From: Uloborus plumipes
Taxonomy: Eukaryota > Arthropoda > Arachnida > Araneae > Uloboridae
Assembly: GCA_038373865.1 (NCBI GenBank)
Contig: JAXGGA010000067.1
Location: forward strand, 248,001-312,000
DNA: 64,000 nucleotides
Direction: 5' to 3'
The notes under the pieces were generated by a model. The model was given only the letters and a program-made list of their open reading frames with translations, was not told where the DNA came from and searched no databases. A program made the position numbers and the translations under genes. Shown here one piece after another: positions 26,265 to 36,796 of the stretch. Position 1 is the first letter of the stretch. Each line of letters starts with the position of its first letter.

Positions 26265-26407
26265 ACCCATGTTGTAGGAGGAAAATTTAACTGGGAATAT
26301 CAAAACACCTCTTCTTCCCACAGATGGCTCTGGAAGCTTGGTGACAATAGCATTGCCATCGATTTCGCTAATATCTTCAGAGTGAGGGTAAACGAAAGTG
26401 TTTTCGA
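26265..26407 (-). pseudogene. Possible protein remnant inside element B
   Basis: One minus-strand frame is open for about 47 codons with coding-like composition. It starts ENTFVYPHSEDI, includes EIDGNAIVTKLPEP and then GRRGVLIFPVKFSSYN. There is no start codon context, and a stop follows. The placement inside a TA-flanked element suggests a scrap of transposase C-terminus, but I cannot assign a family with confidence. Confidence 0.3.
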
Positions 26408-27034
26408 GGCATCTTCTTCCTGAAAACAAACAGAATCAATTAATTTATTGTGAGGAGGTCAATCAAACATTTGGGAACAAAAATATAAGCCCTAATAAGA
26501 TTGTAAAAGTCTAATAAGGAGTGGGTGAATGTGTATTCTATGTAAATTTTGCTTGGGATAAATGTTTACTGTAGTACACATTTACCCCAGGAAAAAGTAC
26601 ACATTTACCCCGTGACTGAAAACAAACCGGGGTAAATGTATACCCCAACATTATGTACAGGTAAACATCAATTTAACTAATCTGCAGCCATTAATGAAGA
26701 AAACAACTTACCTTTAAGTGATTTATCCAAGAACTAATCAAATCTAGCTGAAAATGGTGATCCTGCAGCTCTGTAAACAAAAGTCCACCAAATGTGATTC
26801 ATAACGAAAAAAACACATGACGAAATGGAGGCAGATTGATAAAGCCTTATTATCTGGACATAGGTGCAGCCATCTGAGAAGTGATCACTAAACTACAGGC
26901 TTCCAAATGGCGCCACTAGATAGCAGATAGCTTCAGTTTTTCCTCCTTTTTTCAAATGAGTACACATTTGCCCCAAGTACGCAATTACCCCTCTTCACCC
27001 TAATAATGATTATTAAAAAAAACAGAAAATCAAA

Positions 27035-27370
27035 AGCGCATTGTAAAACATTTTTCTGGATGCATAAAATATATGCCCTTTTGACGACGTCATCGAAATA
27101 TGAAGTCCTAAAAGCTGAAATTTTAAGGAAAAGTCGCTAAACCAATAGGGAGTTTCTGTGAATAATAGCGGACCCCTTTCACATGATTCGTAGATAGATG
27201 TCATGAACAGGTGGACGGTTAAATTGTGTGATCCAATTCTGCCAAAGTCTTTAAATTTGGCCTTTTCTTTTAAAATTTCGTCACACTTTAAGAACTTATC
27301 TCTCGATAACAGGCATAAGAAGGCAAATATTATTTCTGGCAAACATTATAAAACTATACGTTCTGTTAGA
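27035..27370 (+). repeat. Diverged direct repeat flanking element B, right copy
   Basis: Partner of 25195-25545. The 109-codon minus-strand frame at 27013-27342 runs antisense through it. The left copy does not keep a matching open frame, so I do not regard it as a gene. Confidence 0.6.
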
Positions 27371-28697
27371 ACAATTTTTGTGAATTTTGTTTGGAATGGT
27401 ACATGGGCGTGAAAAAATCGCTGAAATTCAAAACTTGTAAAATTTCGTTACTCTCTATCTACGTTTTTATCAGTTTAAAATGATCACACACGTGCACACG
27501 TGATTCTTTTTTTTTCTTTTTTTATTAATGAAGGATAATTTCATCCTATTCTAAAAAGGTCTTAAAATAGGCGAAAAATGCTTTTTTTTAAATTAAAGAG
27601 TAACTGGAAATATTCGATCAATCCTAATTTGAGCTAAGATCTTTGGAATTATCTGGGAACTGCCCTAAGTGCTCAAAGTAAAAAAAAATTGCAACTTTTT
27701 CCAATGTCTTAAGGGGGAAAAATCAATTCCAGCAGGATTTCTTTTCAGCAATCAAGGCTATTAAGGAAACTTAAAAATCAGACAATTTAATATGAACGAA
27801 GAATCTTTTAAACGAGATGTAATAAAATTAACAAAAATGCTTTTCTACAATTCCGTCAAAATATAGTATAAAGGAACATATGTGCCTGAAATTTCATATA
27901 TATCGATTTCTGCTAAACAATGGAGATTTACTTTATCAAAATAATACATTTCATGTTTAAATGAGAATAACATCAGAAAGAATACCTCCTTTTCCTTGTT
28001 TTCCGTTCTTCACTAATTGGTTTGAGGAAATTCTTTGGGATTTAATTGCATTCATAAGAATAATACATGAAATTATTTCTTTTCATAACAGTCTTAATGT
28101 ATATTTTGTACGGAAGAGATATCTGCTACTGAAATGAAAGAGATCATTGGTTTACATTTAATGATAATTTGATTTTTGCTGAAGATTAAAATTCCAATTT
28201 CAATGGGTGAATTTAGTTAAAGATTTTTTTGCAAATTTGGGTTTTACTTAGGGGTATTTCTATTTCGTTAAGAGCAAAAAGCTACACGGGCAATTTATAA
28301 TATATAGTTATAGCTTTGCAAGATACCTTATTCTTGCGAATTAAAAAAAAGAGGTCTAAAACGATGCGAACTCTCAAGATAGAAAGTTACAATGAGAGAA
28401 AATACCCGACTGAAAGCGGAATCCTAAAATTATTCTGAAAAAAAAAGAAGAAAAAGAAAAAACAGATATGCATGTTTCCCAATCAATCACAAAAGCGAAA
28501 TCATCTTGCTGTTGTTAATTTTTATGTTAATTGCGTGTTTGCCTGCTGTCATGCGACTTTAGAGTTGTTGGCAATAGGTTTGGCAGTAATCAGGTGCATG
28601 ATGCAAACGTTTCTTAAGGTTAATAAATTCGAGTAAAAAAATGCAGCAATGACTACTTTTTTAACAATTAATCAGTACGCAAGCTCCAGTATTGATC
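27371..28697. other. AT-rich DNA without recognisable gene
   Basis: Nothing recognised. Confidence 0.45.
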
Positions 28698-28731
28698 TAC
28701 CAAGCTGCTAGCTTTTGTTAGCAGCTTGGTA
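28698..28731. repeat. Perfect hairpin abutting element C
   Basis: TACCAAGCTGCTA (28698-28710) and its exact complement (28719-28731) with an eight-base loop, ending five bases before the TA target site of element C. Confidence 0.8.
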
Positions 28732-28738
28732 GGTGGTA

Positions 28739-30056
28739 GGGGAGACTGGGTACGGTTGTGACAATTTTCATTTGCTCCCCCATAGATCCCTTAGCAATGC
28801 CTGTGAGCTGGTTTAAAGTTGTTTTTTGTGTTAAAGTGTTTATTTGCCTGCTTATAAACACTAAAATTGTCTCCCTTAGTACAATAGTTAACTCACAGGA
28901 CCAAATTAAACAAAAAAGGAAAAAATGTCACAACCGACCCCACCCCAGGGGCGGTTGTGACAGTGCTTGGGGTCGGTTGTAACAAGTTCAAAAATACAGC
29001 AAAACAGTCTAGATCTCTTTTAATTTCAAGTAATATTAAACGTAATTCAACATAACGTTCATCTGGGAAAGTTTAACATTTAACAATGTGTCTCGTTTAG
29101 TTGAGGTAGCCTTATACCAAGTTTTACAAAAATATCAGGTTTTTGGAATTTCGTAACGTCTGTTTTGGCAAAATTATGCACATCCTGTGGGTCATAACCG
29201 TGTCTGTTCATGACAATTCTCAAGTATCAAAGAAAGATTCCACATTTATTTGTTTCATTGAAGCTTGTTACTCTTGAAAGGCTAGTTGCATGAGCTACAC
29301 GAACAAACGTGAAACATTTCTATTCATAAATGAACGAAACCATTTCTCAGTAGCCATTTTACTCGCATATCTGCTTTCAGCGTATAGGTAAGCTCCAAAG
29401 CACTTTATTATGAGCAATATAACCTATGCACACGTTGTTTTCATTGTGACAGCGACGGCCGGCTCCATCGCGTTTACGAATGATTGTTTCGTAGCAAAGA
29501 CTTATGATTAACGTTGCATTTCTAAAGCTGTCCGAAAGAAAGAAAAGTTTCACTTCTTTATAAGCTTCTTTATACTTCATTAGGTCACACTGCCCTGTTT
29601 CTGTCTTCTCCAAGCGTATTATGGGCATCAAATATGATAAAAACATGTTTTACTCGTGTCACAACCGTCCCCGCGCAATTTGTCACAACCGACCCCAACC
29701 CACTACTTTTGAAAACAGCAATCGCCACGGCAGTACAAAATAGCCTACATAAAAAGTAATCACTGCTATTTCACTATTAAGGTTCACTACTAACGGGGAG
29801 AAAACTTTCATTTCTCTATCTGTACCCATTCAACGGGAATTACTAAAAGACATCGAATAAAAAAACTTACTTTTGACTGTTAAAAAGTAACCAACCTAGC
29901 GTTAATGTCGCTCGATGGCTACCGCAATGCTTTGATACACATTCAGACAAACATGCTGATACTCTCTCTCTTTGCTTCAATCAGGTATTAATTATGGTTT
30001 AGCTAATATGACGACTGTCACAACCGCCCCGCGTCACAACCGTCCCCAGTCTCCCC
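28739..30056. mobile_element. Word-repeat TIR element C (GTCACAACCGNCCCC)
   Basis: The element is 1318 bp and flanked by TA (28737-28738 and 30057-30058). The inverted ends begin GGGGAGACTGGG and run into the private word, CGGTTGTGAC, at 28739-28762 and 30033-30056. Further words lie at 28927-28941, 28952-28961 and 28969-28983, two near 29656-29697, and one near 30017, on both strands. The layout and length match element B although the sequences differ. An 89-codon minus-strand frame (29377-29646) is in the interior; I do not recognise it. Confidence 0.8.
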
Positions 30057-30058
30057 TA

Positions 30059-30366
30059 CATTTGAAAATATGTAGGTTCTTTAATTTCAACTCGTCAAAT
30101 TTAGAATTGTTTAATCCTGTCTCAACATATTAGCATGATGAAATCCATCAAATTCATTATCAATACAACTAATTTTTAGTCGTTCGTCTCGTAGTTTTTA
30201 AATCTCATGTTGGATATAAAACTGTTTTACACAGCATATTAGCAGTGCCAGATCGGATCTTAGAAAATTCCCCATAATATTTAATTTGTAACGCACGCAC
30301 TAATTTGTAATGAAATTGTTCCACAAATTCCCATTGACATGTACAAACATTTTTGTTTTAGATATA
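30059..30366. other. Short AT-rich spacer
   Basis: Nothing recognised between element C and the mariner element. Confidence 0.5.
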
Positions 30367-31275
30367 TCAGGTGTGTAAGTATGAAACCGGAATTTTTCTA
30401 CAGAAAAAACACGTTTATTGTAATGATATGATACAAGGTACCGTATTCAAAGTATTGTCCGTCGCTATCTATACATTTTTGCTATCTTTCTGGCAATTTG
30501 TGGATTCCGCGCCAAAAGAACTGTTGATCTTTTGACGCAAACCAGTCATCGAGCCATTTTTGTACAGCTTCATAAGAAGTCAATTGCTGCTCAGCAATTG
30601 CGTGTCCCATCGATGCAAACAAGTAATAATCGGATGGGGCAAGGTCCGGTGAGTAAGCCGCATGCAAAAGAATCTTCCAACGAAACGACTCTATCGTTTC
30701 CTGGACCCGATTTGCTTTGTGGTCTGGTACGTCGTCATGCAGCAAAATCACCTTGTGTTGTCTTTGTTGGTATTCTGGTCGTTTTGCACTCAAAGCTCGA
30801 TTCAAATTGGTCATTTTTTGTCGGTAGCGTTCAGTATTGACAGTTTCCCCAGGTCTTCGTCCAACAAGGCTTGCAGGTCAGCGTCTTCAAACTTTTTCGG
30901 TGGTCTTCCACGTTCTTCGTTCCTCACGTCAAAATCGCCATTTCTGAACCGTTTGAACCACTCGAAACACTGTGTTTTACCGAGAGCATGCTCACCATAC
31001 GCCTCCACAAGCATTCGATGCGATTCGGCTGCGGTTTTCTTCAGATGAAAACAGAGAACTAGGGATGTCGGCAAATCGTAATTTGTTGGCACAAAGCTCG
31101 ACATGTTTATCTCTAATAAACTAATGCTACTGAATGAAACTCGTGTCATTGTGAGTTGGAAATCTTTGTCTGATATCAATACAACAACAAGACACCGCTG
31201 ACGTGATGAGTCGGTAACTACATCGACACCTAGCGCAACCTATGGGAAATTCCGGTTTCATACTTACACACCTGG
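30367..31275 (-). mobile_element. mariner-like transposon, internally deleted
   Basis: TA-flanked (30365-30366 and 31276-31277), about 909 bp. The 28-bp inverted ends starting CAGGTGTGTAAGTATGAAAC are identical at 30368-30395 and 31247-31274. Full-length mariners are about 1.3 kb, so roughly 0.4 kb is missing. The identical ends suggest a fairly recent insertion compared with the Tc1 element at 16763. Confidence 0.93.
30398..31104 (-). pseudogene. mariner (DD34D-type) transposase pseudogene
   Basis: Translation starts MSSFVPTNYDLPTSLV. The N-terminal helix-turn-helix half is intact through GEHALGKTQCFEWFKRF, DVRNEERGRPPKKFED and ALLDED. There the frame breaks: the sequence jumps, out of frame by two, to PGETVNTERYRQKMTNLNRAL. 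The missing part is where mariners carry the first catalytic aspartate (inferred deletion of about 130 codons). Downstream, the second aspartate remains in VILLHDD and the third in YSPDLAPSDYYLF. A TAG at 30482 replaces the tryptophan expected after KLPER; reading continues QKCIDSDGQYFE to a stop at 30398-30400. Such sequences are often auto-annotated as SETMAR-like. It is non-functional. Confidence 0.92.
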
Positions 31276-31603
31276 TAGATAGATTAGATTGTTTGTCTTG
31301 AGATATAGCATTCTAGTATATAACAAGAAGTTCTGTCAAGAACTAAACGAGCCTACTTTCCCATACATCGACATCGGCATTCTCGCATCTGATCATTATT
31401 CTCTTGATTATCTGAGACTGAAAATTATGTCAAACATACCTTTTTAGCACTTAGAGCTGATTTCGAAAAGCAAAATATACCCCTCTCATCAGATGAAATA
31501 GACACGTAAAAAGTAATTAACGAATAAATAAAGTTTTGTCGCACCTTTTAAAGAATGTAACTGTTAGAGTTCCTCCGTAGAAAAAAATTCTCCATCGTTT
31601 TCA

Positions 31604-31613
31604 AAAAAAAAAA

Positions 31614-31647
<34 letters not shown>

Positions 31648-31674
31648 TAAATAAATAAATAAATAAATAAATAA
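31604..31674. repeat. (AAT)n / (AAAT)n compound microsatellite
   Basis: An A run, then about nine AAT units, then about seven AAAT units. The inner copy of the element has only a short form at 32819-32834. Confidence 0.85.
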
Positions 31675-33288
31675 AAGTACAAAGAGCATCAAAACATATT
31701 TTATCAAAGAAAGAAAAAAAAAGAAAAGAAAAAAAACTCGTCCGTTAATAAAATGTCTCGAATTTCACTTTTAATCCGTTGCCAGTTGTTAAACATAAAT
31801 AAAGAATAAAATGTTCTCGTGAATGAAACATTTATGTTACAAAAAAAATCGTCTGCCAAAAAAGAAAGGTAATAAATAAAATAAACCAAATGAATAAATA
31901 AACAAAAAATCGTCTGCTCAGTCAGTCATTTTTTTTCTGAGCCTGCATTTCCGCCATGTTCGCGTAGTCGGAGTCGGAATCAGAGTCCTCACAGAAGATT
32001 ACTCAGAAAAGTACTTTACAAACATTATTTATCAAAACCATTTTCTTACAAAGTTAGTTTGAAGGAAATCCGACTTTAACCCATATTGGACCGCTGTCCT
32101 ATAAACAGGACAGCTGAAATAAATAGTTGTAAATGACAAATAACACGACTGATTTATTTAAACTTTGTGGGAAATCATTTTTGATGAACATGTGCATAAT
32201 ATGCAACCAAAAATTTGACAATTAAAATAAATTTAAGTTGAAAAATAAATTTTAAAAATATGATTTAAAAACATGATTTTTTTAATAATTAATTTAAAAT
32301 TAAACATTTAGTTTAAAAATGAATGAATGGAATTATTTTTAGAGTAAAAAGATAGTGCTATTGATATGAATAAAAATATACAAGAAAATAGTTATAATTT
32401 ATAGATTTATATAGCGAATTATGCAGGTGTCCTAAAAACAGGACAACAGTCCAATACCTACCCTTATTTTCAACTGATTCAAATTCCAACATCGAATGTT
32501 GCTCCTAGCACGGTTGAGTGGTTATATTTAAAACAAGAAGTTCTGTCAAGAACTAAACGAGCCTACTTTCCCGTACATCGACATAGGCATTGTAGCATCT
32601 GATCAATATTCTCTTGATTATCTAAAACTAAAAATTATGTCAAACATATCTTTTTGCTCTTAAAGCTGATTTCTGAAAGCAAAATATACCCCTCTCATCA
32701 GATAAAATAGACATGTAAAAAGTAAATAAACGAGTCAATAAAGTTTTGTCGCACTTTTAAAAGAATGTAACTGCTATAGTTCTTCCGTAGAAAAATTCCA
32801 CAATCGTTTTCAAAAGAAAAAAAAATAAATAAAATAAAAGTACAAAGAACTTCGAAACACATTTTATCAAAGAAAGAAAAAAAAACTCGTTCGTTAATAA
32901 AATGTCTTGAATTTCATTTTTAATCCGTTGCCAGTTGTTAAATATAAATAAGGAATAAAATGCTCTCGTGAATGAAAAATTTTTGTTAACAAAAAAAAAT
33001 CGCCTGGTAAAAAAAAATAATAATAAATTAAACGAAACAAATAAATAAATATACAAAAAATCGTCTGCCCAGTCAGTCATTTTTTCTGAAACTGCATTTC
33101 CGCCATGTTTGCGGAGTCGGAGTCGGAATCAGAGTCCTCACAGAAGATTATTCAAAAAAGTACTTTACAATATATTATTTATCAAAACCATTTTCTTACA
33201 AAGTTAGTTTGAAGGAAATCCGCCTTGAAGTTCAGAATCAACATTCAATTTAAATTTCTCCGTAGGCGCTCATGTTAGAATGTTTTCT

Positions 33289-34145
33289 GAACGGTTCATC
33301 ATTGAACGAAAAATGGTTCAAATTGAAAAGTGAAATATAGGAATGAGCCTCTCCGAGATCTTTCGAACAAAAAAAGTTTATTCAATTCGGACGGTTCACT
33401 TAAAAGTTATTAGGTGGGGAAAGGTTGTTTGAACAGTTCAATGTTGAACAAAAAAAAATGTTCAAACTGAAAATTTAAATACGGTAATGAAGCATCCTTG
33501 CCGAGATCTTTTGAACAAAAGAAAGTTTGTTTAAATCGGACTGTTCATTCAAAAGTTATTAGGTGTGAGAGCTTGTTTGAACGGTTCAATGTTGAACGAA
33601 AAATTGTTCAAATCGGAAATTTAAAAACGGGGATGAAGTATCCTTGCCGAGATCTTTCGAACAAAAAAAAGTTTGTTTAAATCGGACGGTTCACTTAAAA
33701 GTTATTAGGGGTGAGAGCTTGTTTGAACGGTTCAATGTTGAACGAAAAATTGTTCAAATCGGAAATTTAAAAACGGGAATAAAGTATTCTTGATAAGATC
33801 TTTCGAACAAAAAAAACTTTATTCAATTCGGACGGTTCACTTAAAAGTTATTAGGTGGGGAAAGGTTGCTTGAACGGTTCAATGTTGAACGAAAAATTGT
33901 TCAAATCGAAAATGTAGATACGGGAATGAAGTATCCTTGAAAAGACCTTTCGAACAAAAAAAAGTTTGTTCAAATCGGACTGTTCATTCAAAAGTTAGTA
34001 TCACGGGACCGGTTGTTTGAACGGCTCAAAGTTGAACCAAAAATTGTTCAAATCGAAAAATCAAATATGGGAATGAGCTGTACTCGCCGAGATCTTTCCA
34101 ACAAAAAAAAGTTTGTCCAAATCGGAATGTTCATTCAAAAGTTAT
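33289..34145 (+). repeat. ~147-bp tandem array, inner copy
   Basis: Six units; the marker GAACGGTTCA (or a one-base variant) begins at 33289, 33431, 33579, 33725, 33872 and 34019. Each unit carries GTTGAACGAAAAAT, a CCGAGATCTTTCGAAC block and TTCAAAAGTTATTAGG. Frames of 60-77 codons over this array are repeat translations. Confidence 0.9.
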
Positions 34146-34146
34146 T

Positions 34147-34204
34147 AGGGGGGGACAGACAGACCGACAGACCGACCGACCGACAGACCGACAGACCGAC
34201 CGAC
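34147..34204. repeat. GACAGACCGACC microsatellite
   Basis: ACAG and ACCG units alternate directly after the 147-bp array, within the inner copy. Confidence 0.9.
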
Positions 34205-34396
34205 GCACAAATTCCCCATCTCAATACCCTACTTTCAAATTTTTAATTTTTCGATATTTATTTCATTTTTTTGTTTCTTTTTGACTTTTTTTTACTTGGC
34301 GATATTTTTTGGACTTGGCGACATTTTTTAGATGCATTAAGCCAATTTTAATGCTTTTTTCGTCTCTTTTATTTTTAACGGGAAAGTAGGCTAAAA

Positions 34397-34799
34397 AGGG
34401 TGTCATCTCGATTTACAAAGTGCACGATGGCAGCATTTCTGCTTTTTCTGATACTATTTTATTTTCAAAGATCTGATAAGGAAGGGTAATAAATTGAAAA
34501 AAAAAAAAAAAACATAGTGGGGAACCAAATAAACGTATGCAACTAAAAAAAAAAAAGAAAGAAAGAAATCCCCACCACAACAGATAACAAACAAGGTCAA
34601 GTGGGTGGAGTTTACCAGTGTAAGGGTTGTCGATTGATTGCCTGGCTTCCCCCATGGTATTATTTTGTACATCTAAAGATTTGCATTCCTGGACATGAGA
34701 CTTTGTACATGTACACCTGTTCTCTTTGGGGGGAACCATTCTAATTTTCGGAATTCCTCTTAGATTGGAGTGTATCATTTGCTGTTTAGGCAGGGCCGT
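34397..34799. other. Unassigned interior of piggyBac-like element
   Basis: The sequence between the inner HINE-like copy and the G-rich tandem block. It has A runs at 34497-34512 and 34547-34556. The frame at 34413-34802 (minus, 129 codons) passes through these runs and has no recognisable domain. Confidence 0.4.
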
Positions 34800-35300
34800 C
34801 ATTTCAGCAGGGACGTCATTTCAAGTTTTTCCAGGGGGGCAAAGGGTAAAAACACAATACAATTTCACCAGAAAACAACAAAAACCACGCCCACTTATAT
34901 GTAAATACATTGATTTCTCAAAGTCAGGGGGGAGGGAATTGACCCCCTGCCCCCTAAATGACGGGCCTGCATTTCAGGTTTTTCTAGGGGGGCCAGGTCA
35001 GTCATTTGAATTTTTCCGGGGGGGGGGCAAAGGGTCACAACACAATGCAATTTTATCGGAAAACATAAACCACGCCCACTTATATGTAAATACATTGATT
35101 TCTCAAAGCCCGGGGGGGGGGCAATTGACCCCCTGACCTCCCCTAAATGACGGGCCATAGGGGGCGTCAAAGGGTAAAAAAACTGCAATTTCATCGGAAA
35201 ACTACAAAAAATAAGCCCACTTATACGTACAAATGCATTCTTAAAGCCAGGGGGGGGGATAATTGGCATTCTCTGACCTTCCTAAATGAGGGGCCTGTGT
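34800..35300 (+). repeat. G-rich tandem block, three units
   Basis: Three imperfect units of about 160-190 bp. Each has a run of 5-9 G, then GGCAAAGGGT or GTCAAAGGGT, a GCAATTT-type stretch, CACGCCCACTTATATGTA (or close variant), a second G run, and a CCTAAATGACGGGCC-type end. The G runs are near 34837, 34926, 34987, 35020, 35111 and 35251. Frames of up to 136 codons on both strands are artefacts of this block. Confidence 0.8.
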
Positions 35301-35649
35301 TTAGGTCTCTTTATATGCCAAAAATGCAATGTTGGACTTTGTTTGGACTGCTTTCCAAAGTTTCACTCTTAATTTTTTTTTTCTAGGACAGTAAGTTAAA
35401 ATTTTGAAATTTAGGTAGCGCATTGGACCGTTGTCCTATTTATAGGACAGCCTGTATTTAAAAAACTAAAAAAGATAATTTAAAAATTTTTGTTTTATAT
35501 GTCTAAGCACCTCCTACTAATAACATAAATGCAATTTTAAGTTTTTTTGATGACGCGTTCTATAAGTGGTCCAATATGGGTTAAGTTCAGGATCAACATT
35601 CAACTTAAATTCCCCGTAGACGCTAATGTTAATTTTTTTCCCCTGATAT

Positions 35650-36525
35650 ATTGAATCTTCAATATTGAACGAAAAATGGTTCAAATCAAAAAGCGAAATA
35701 TGGGAATGTATAAGAAAGCCTCTCCGAGATCTTTCAAACAAAAAAAAAGTTTATTCCATTCGGACGGTTCACTCAAAAGTTATTAAATGGGGAAAGGTTG
35801 CTTGAACGGTTCAATGTTGAACGAAAAAATGCTCAAATGGAAAATTTAAATACGGGAATGAAGTATCCTTGATAAGAGTTTTCGAACAAAAAAAAGTTTG
35901 TTCAAATCGGATTGTTCACTCAAAAGTTAGAATCGCGGGACAGGTTGTTTGAACGGTTCAAAGTTGAACCAAAAATTGTTCAAATCGAAAAATCAAATAT
36001 GGGAATGAGCTGTACTCGCCGAGATCTTTCGAACAAAAAAAAAGTTTATTCCATTCGGACGGTTCACTCAAAAGTTATTAGGTGGGGAAAGGTTGCTTGA
36101 ACGGTTCAATGTTGAACCAAAAATGTTCAAATTGAAAATTTAAATACGGTAATAAAGTATCCTTGCCGAGATGCTTCGAACAAAAAAAAGTTTATTTAAA
36201 TCGGACTGTTCACTCAAAAGTTATTAGGGGTGACAGCTTGTTTGAATGGTTCAATGTTGAACGAAAAATTGTTCAAATCGAAAATGTAAATACGGGAATG
36301 AAGTATCCTTGAAAAGATCGTTCGAACAAAAAAAAGTTTGTTCAGATCGGACTGTTCATTCAAAAGTTAGCATCGCGGGACAGGTTGTTTGAACGGTTCA
36401 AAGTTGAACCAAAAATTGTTCAAATCGAAAAATCAAATATGGGAATGAGCTGTACTCGCCGAGATCTTCCCAACAAAAAAAAGTTTGTCAAAATCGGAAT
36501 GTTCATTCAAAAGTTATTAGGGGGG
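35650..36525 (+). repeat. ~147-bp tandem array, outer copy
   Basis: The same unit as 33289-34145, with GAACGGTTCA-type markers at 35804, 35951, 36099, 36244 and 36391 after a diverged first unit. It is followed by an ACCG microsatellite (36526-36577). Confidence 0.88.
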
Positions 36526-36577
36526 GACAGACAGACCGACCGACCGCCCGACCGACCGACCGACCGACCGACCGACA
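36526..36577. repeat. (ACCG)n microsatellite
   Basis: About ten ACCG units. Its position is equivalent to 34147-34204 of the inner copy. Confidence 0.9.
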
Positions 36578-36796
36578 CACAAATTCCCCATCTCAATACC
36601 CTACTTTCAAATTTTTAATTTTTCGATATTCATTTTACCTTTTTATTTTTTTAACTTGGCGATATTTTTTGGACTTGGCGATATTTTTTTAACTTGGCGA
36701 TATTTTTTGGACTTGGCGATATTTTTTAGAAGCATTAAGCTATTTTTAATACTTTTTTCGTCTTTCTTTTATTTTTAACGGGAAAGTAGGCTAAAA

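Larger units (their letters stand above)
25674..27000. mobile_element. Word-repeat TIR element B (GTACACATTTGCCCC)
   Basis: The element is 1327 bp and flanked by TA (25672-25673 and 27001-27002). The inverted ends of about 26 bp begin GGGTGAAGTGGGGTAATTG; the right end differs at a few bases. Its private word GTACACATTT(G/A)CCCC occurs at both ends in variant form and internally on both strands near 25873, 25894, 26574, 26603, 26634 and 26959. TA flanks suggest an IS630-Tc1-mariner/pogo-type transposition mechanism (inference). A possible protein remnant lies at 26265-26407. Confidence 0.75.
32532..34396 (+). mobile_element. HINE-like element, inner copy
   Basis: A 1865-bp copy of the same family as the interrupted outer one. 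Subterminal inverted repeats CCTACTTTCCCG (32562-32573) and CGGGAAAGTAGG (34379-34390) are exact. Its 5' 700 bases closely match 31322-32079. It sits wholly inside the piggyBac-like element. The 107-codon minus-strand frame at 32757-33080 is AT-rich repeat translation. Confidence 0.7.
32076..35584. mobile_element. 3.5 kb piggyBac-like element carrying another repeat
   Basis: The core 32080-35580 lies between TTAA copies (32076-32079 and 35581-35584). The perfect 13-bp ends are CCCATATTGGACC on the left and its complement on the right. It interrupts the outer HINE-like copy: the flanks GAAGGAAATCCGACT and GTTCAGGATCAACATTC are contiguous, apart from small changes, in the uninterrupted inner copy at 33211-33243. 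A hairpin word of the TGTCCTATAAACAGGACA type occurs at 32095, 32428 and 35432, each beside a GGACC- or GTCC-type end-like motif. It contains the inner HINE-like copy and a G-rich tandem block, and no transposase frame. Confidence 0.75.
31322..36796 (+). mobile_element. HINE-like element, outer copy, split by insertion
   Basis: The copy runs 31322-32079 and resumes at 35585-36796; removing the TTAA-bounded insertion leaves about 1.97 kb. It starts AACAAGAAGTTCTGTC with a small AGTTCT/AGAACT hairpin, carries subterminal inverted repeats CCTACTTTCCC (31352) and GGGAAAGTAGG (36780-36790), an internal tandem array of about 147-bp units, then an ACCG microsatellite, then ACTTGGCGATATTTTTT repeats. 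Subterminal inverted repeats plus about 150-bp tandem units plus a microsatellite is the organisation described for Helentron-associated elements (DINE-1/HINE). The class is inferred by structure. No Rep/helicase frame. Confidence 0.65.

Noticed and set aside
30532..31062. Plus-strand frames of 63-128 codons
   Set aside because: They are antisense shadows of the mariner transposase remnant on the minus strand.
34413..35386. Frames of 124-136 codons on both strands
   Set aside because: They cross the G-rich tandem block and A runs, with no domain and overlapping opposite-strand frames.
33498..36618. Frames with repeated FERFKVEPKIVQIEKS-type peptides
   Set aside because: They fall on the ~147-bp tandem units of the HINE-like elements and are disrupted between units.
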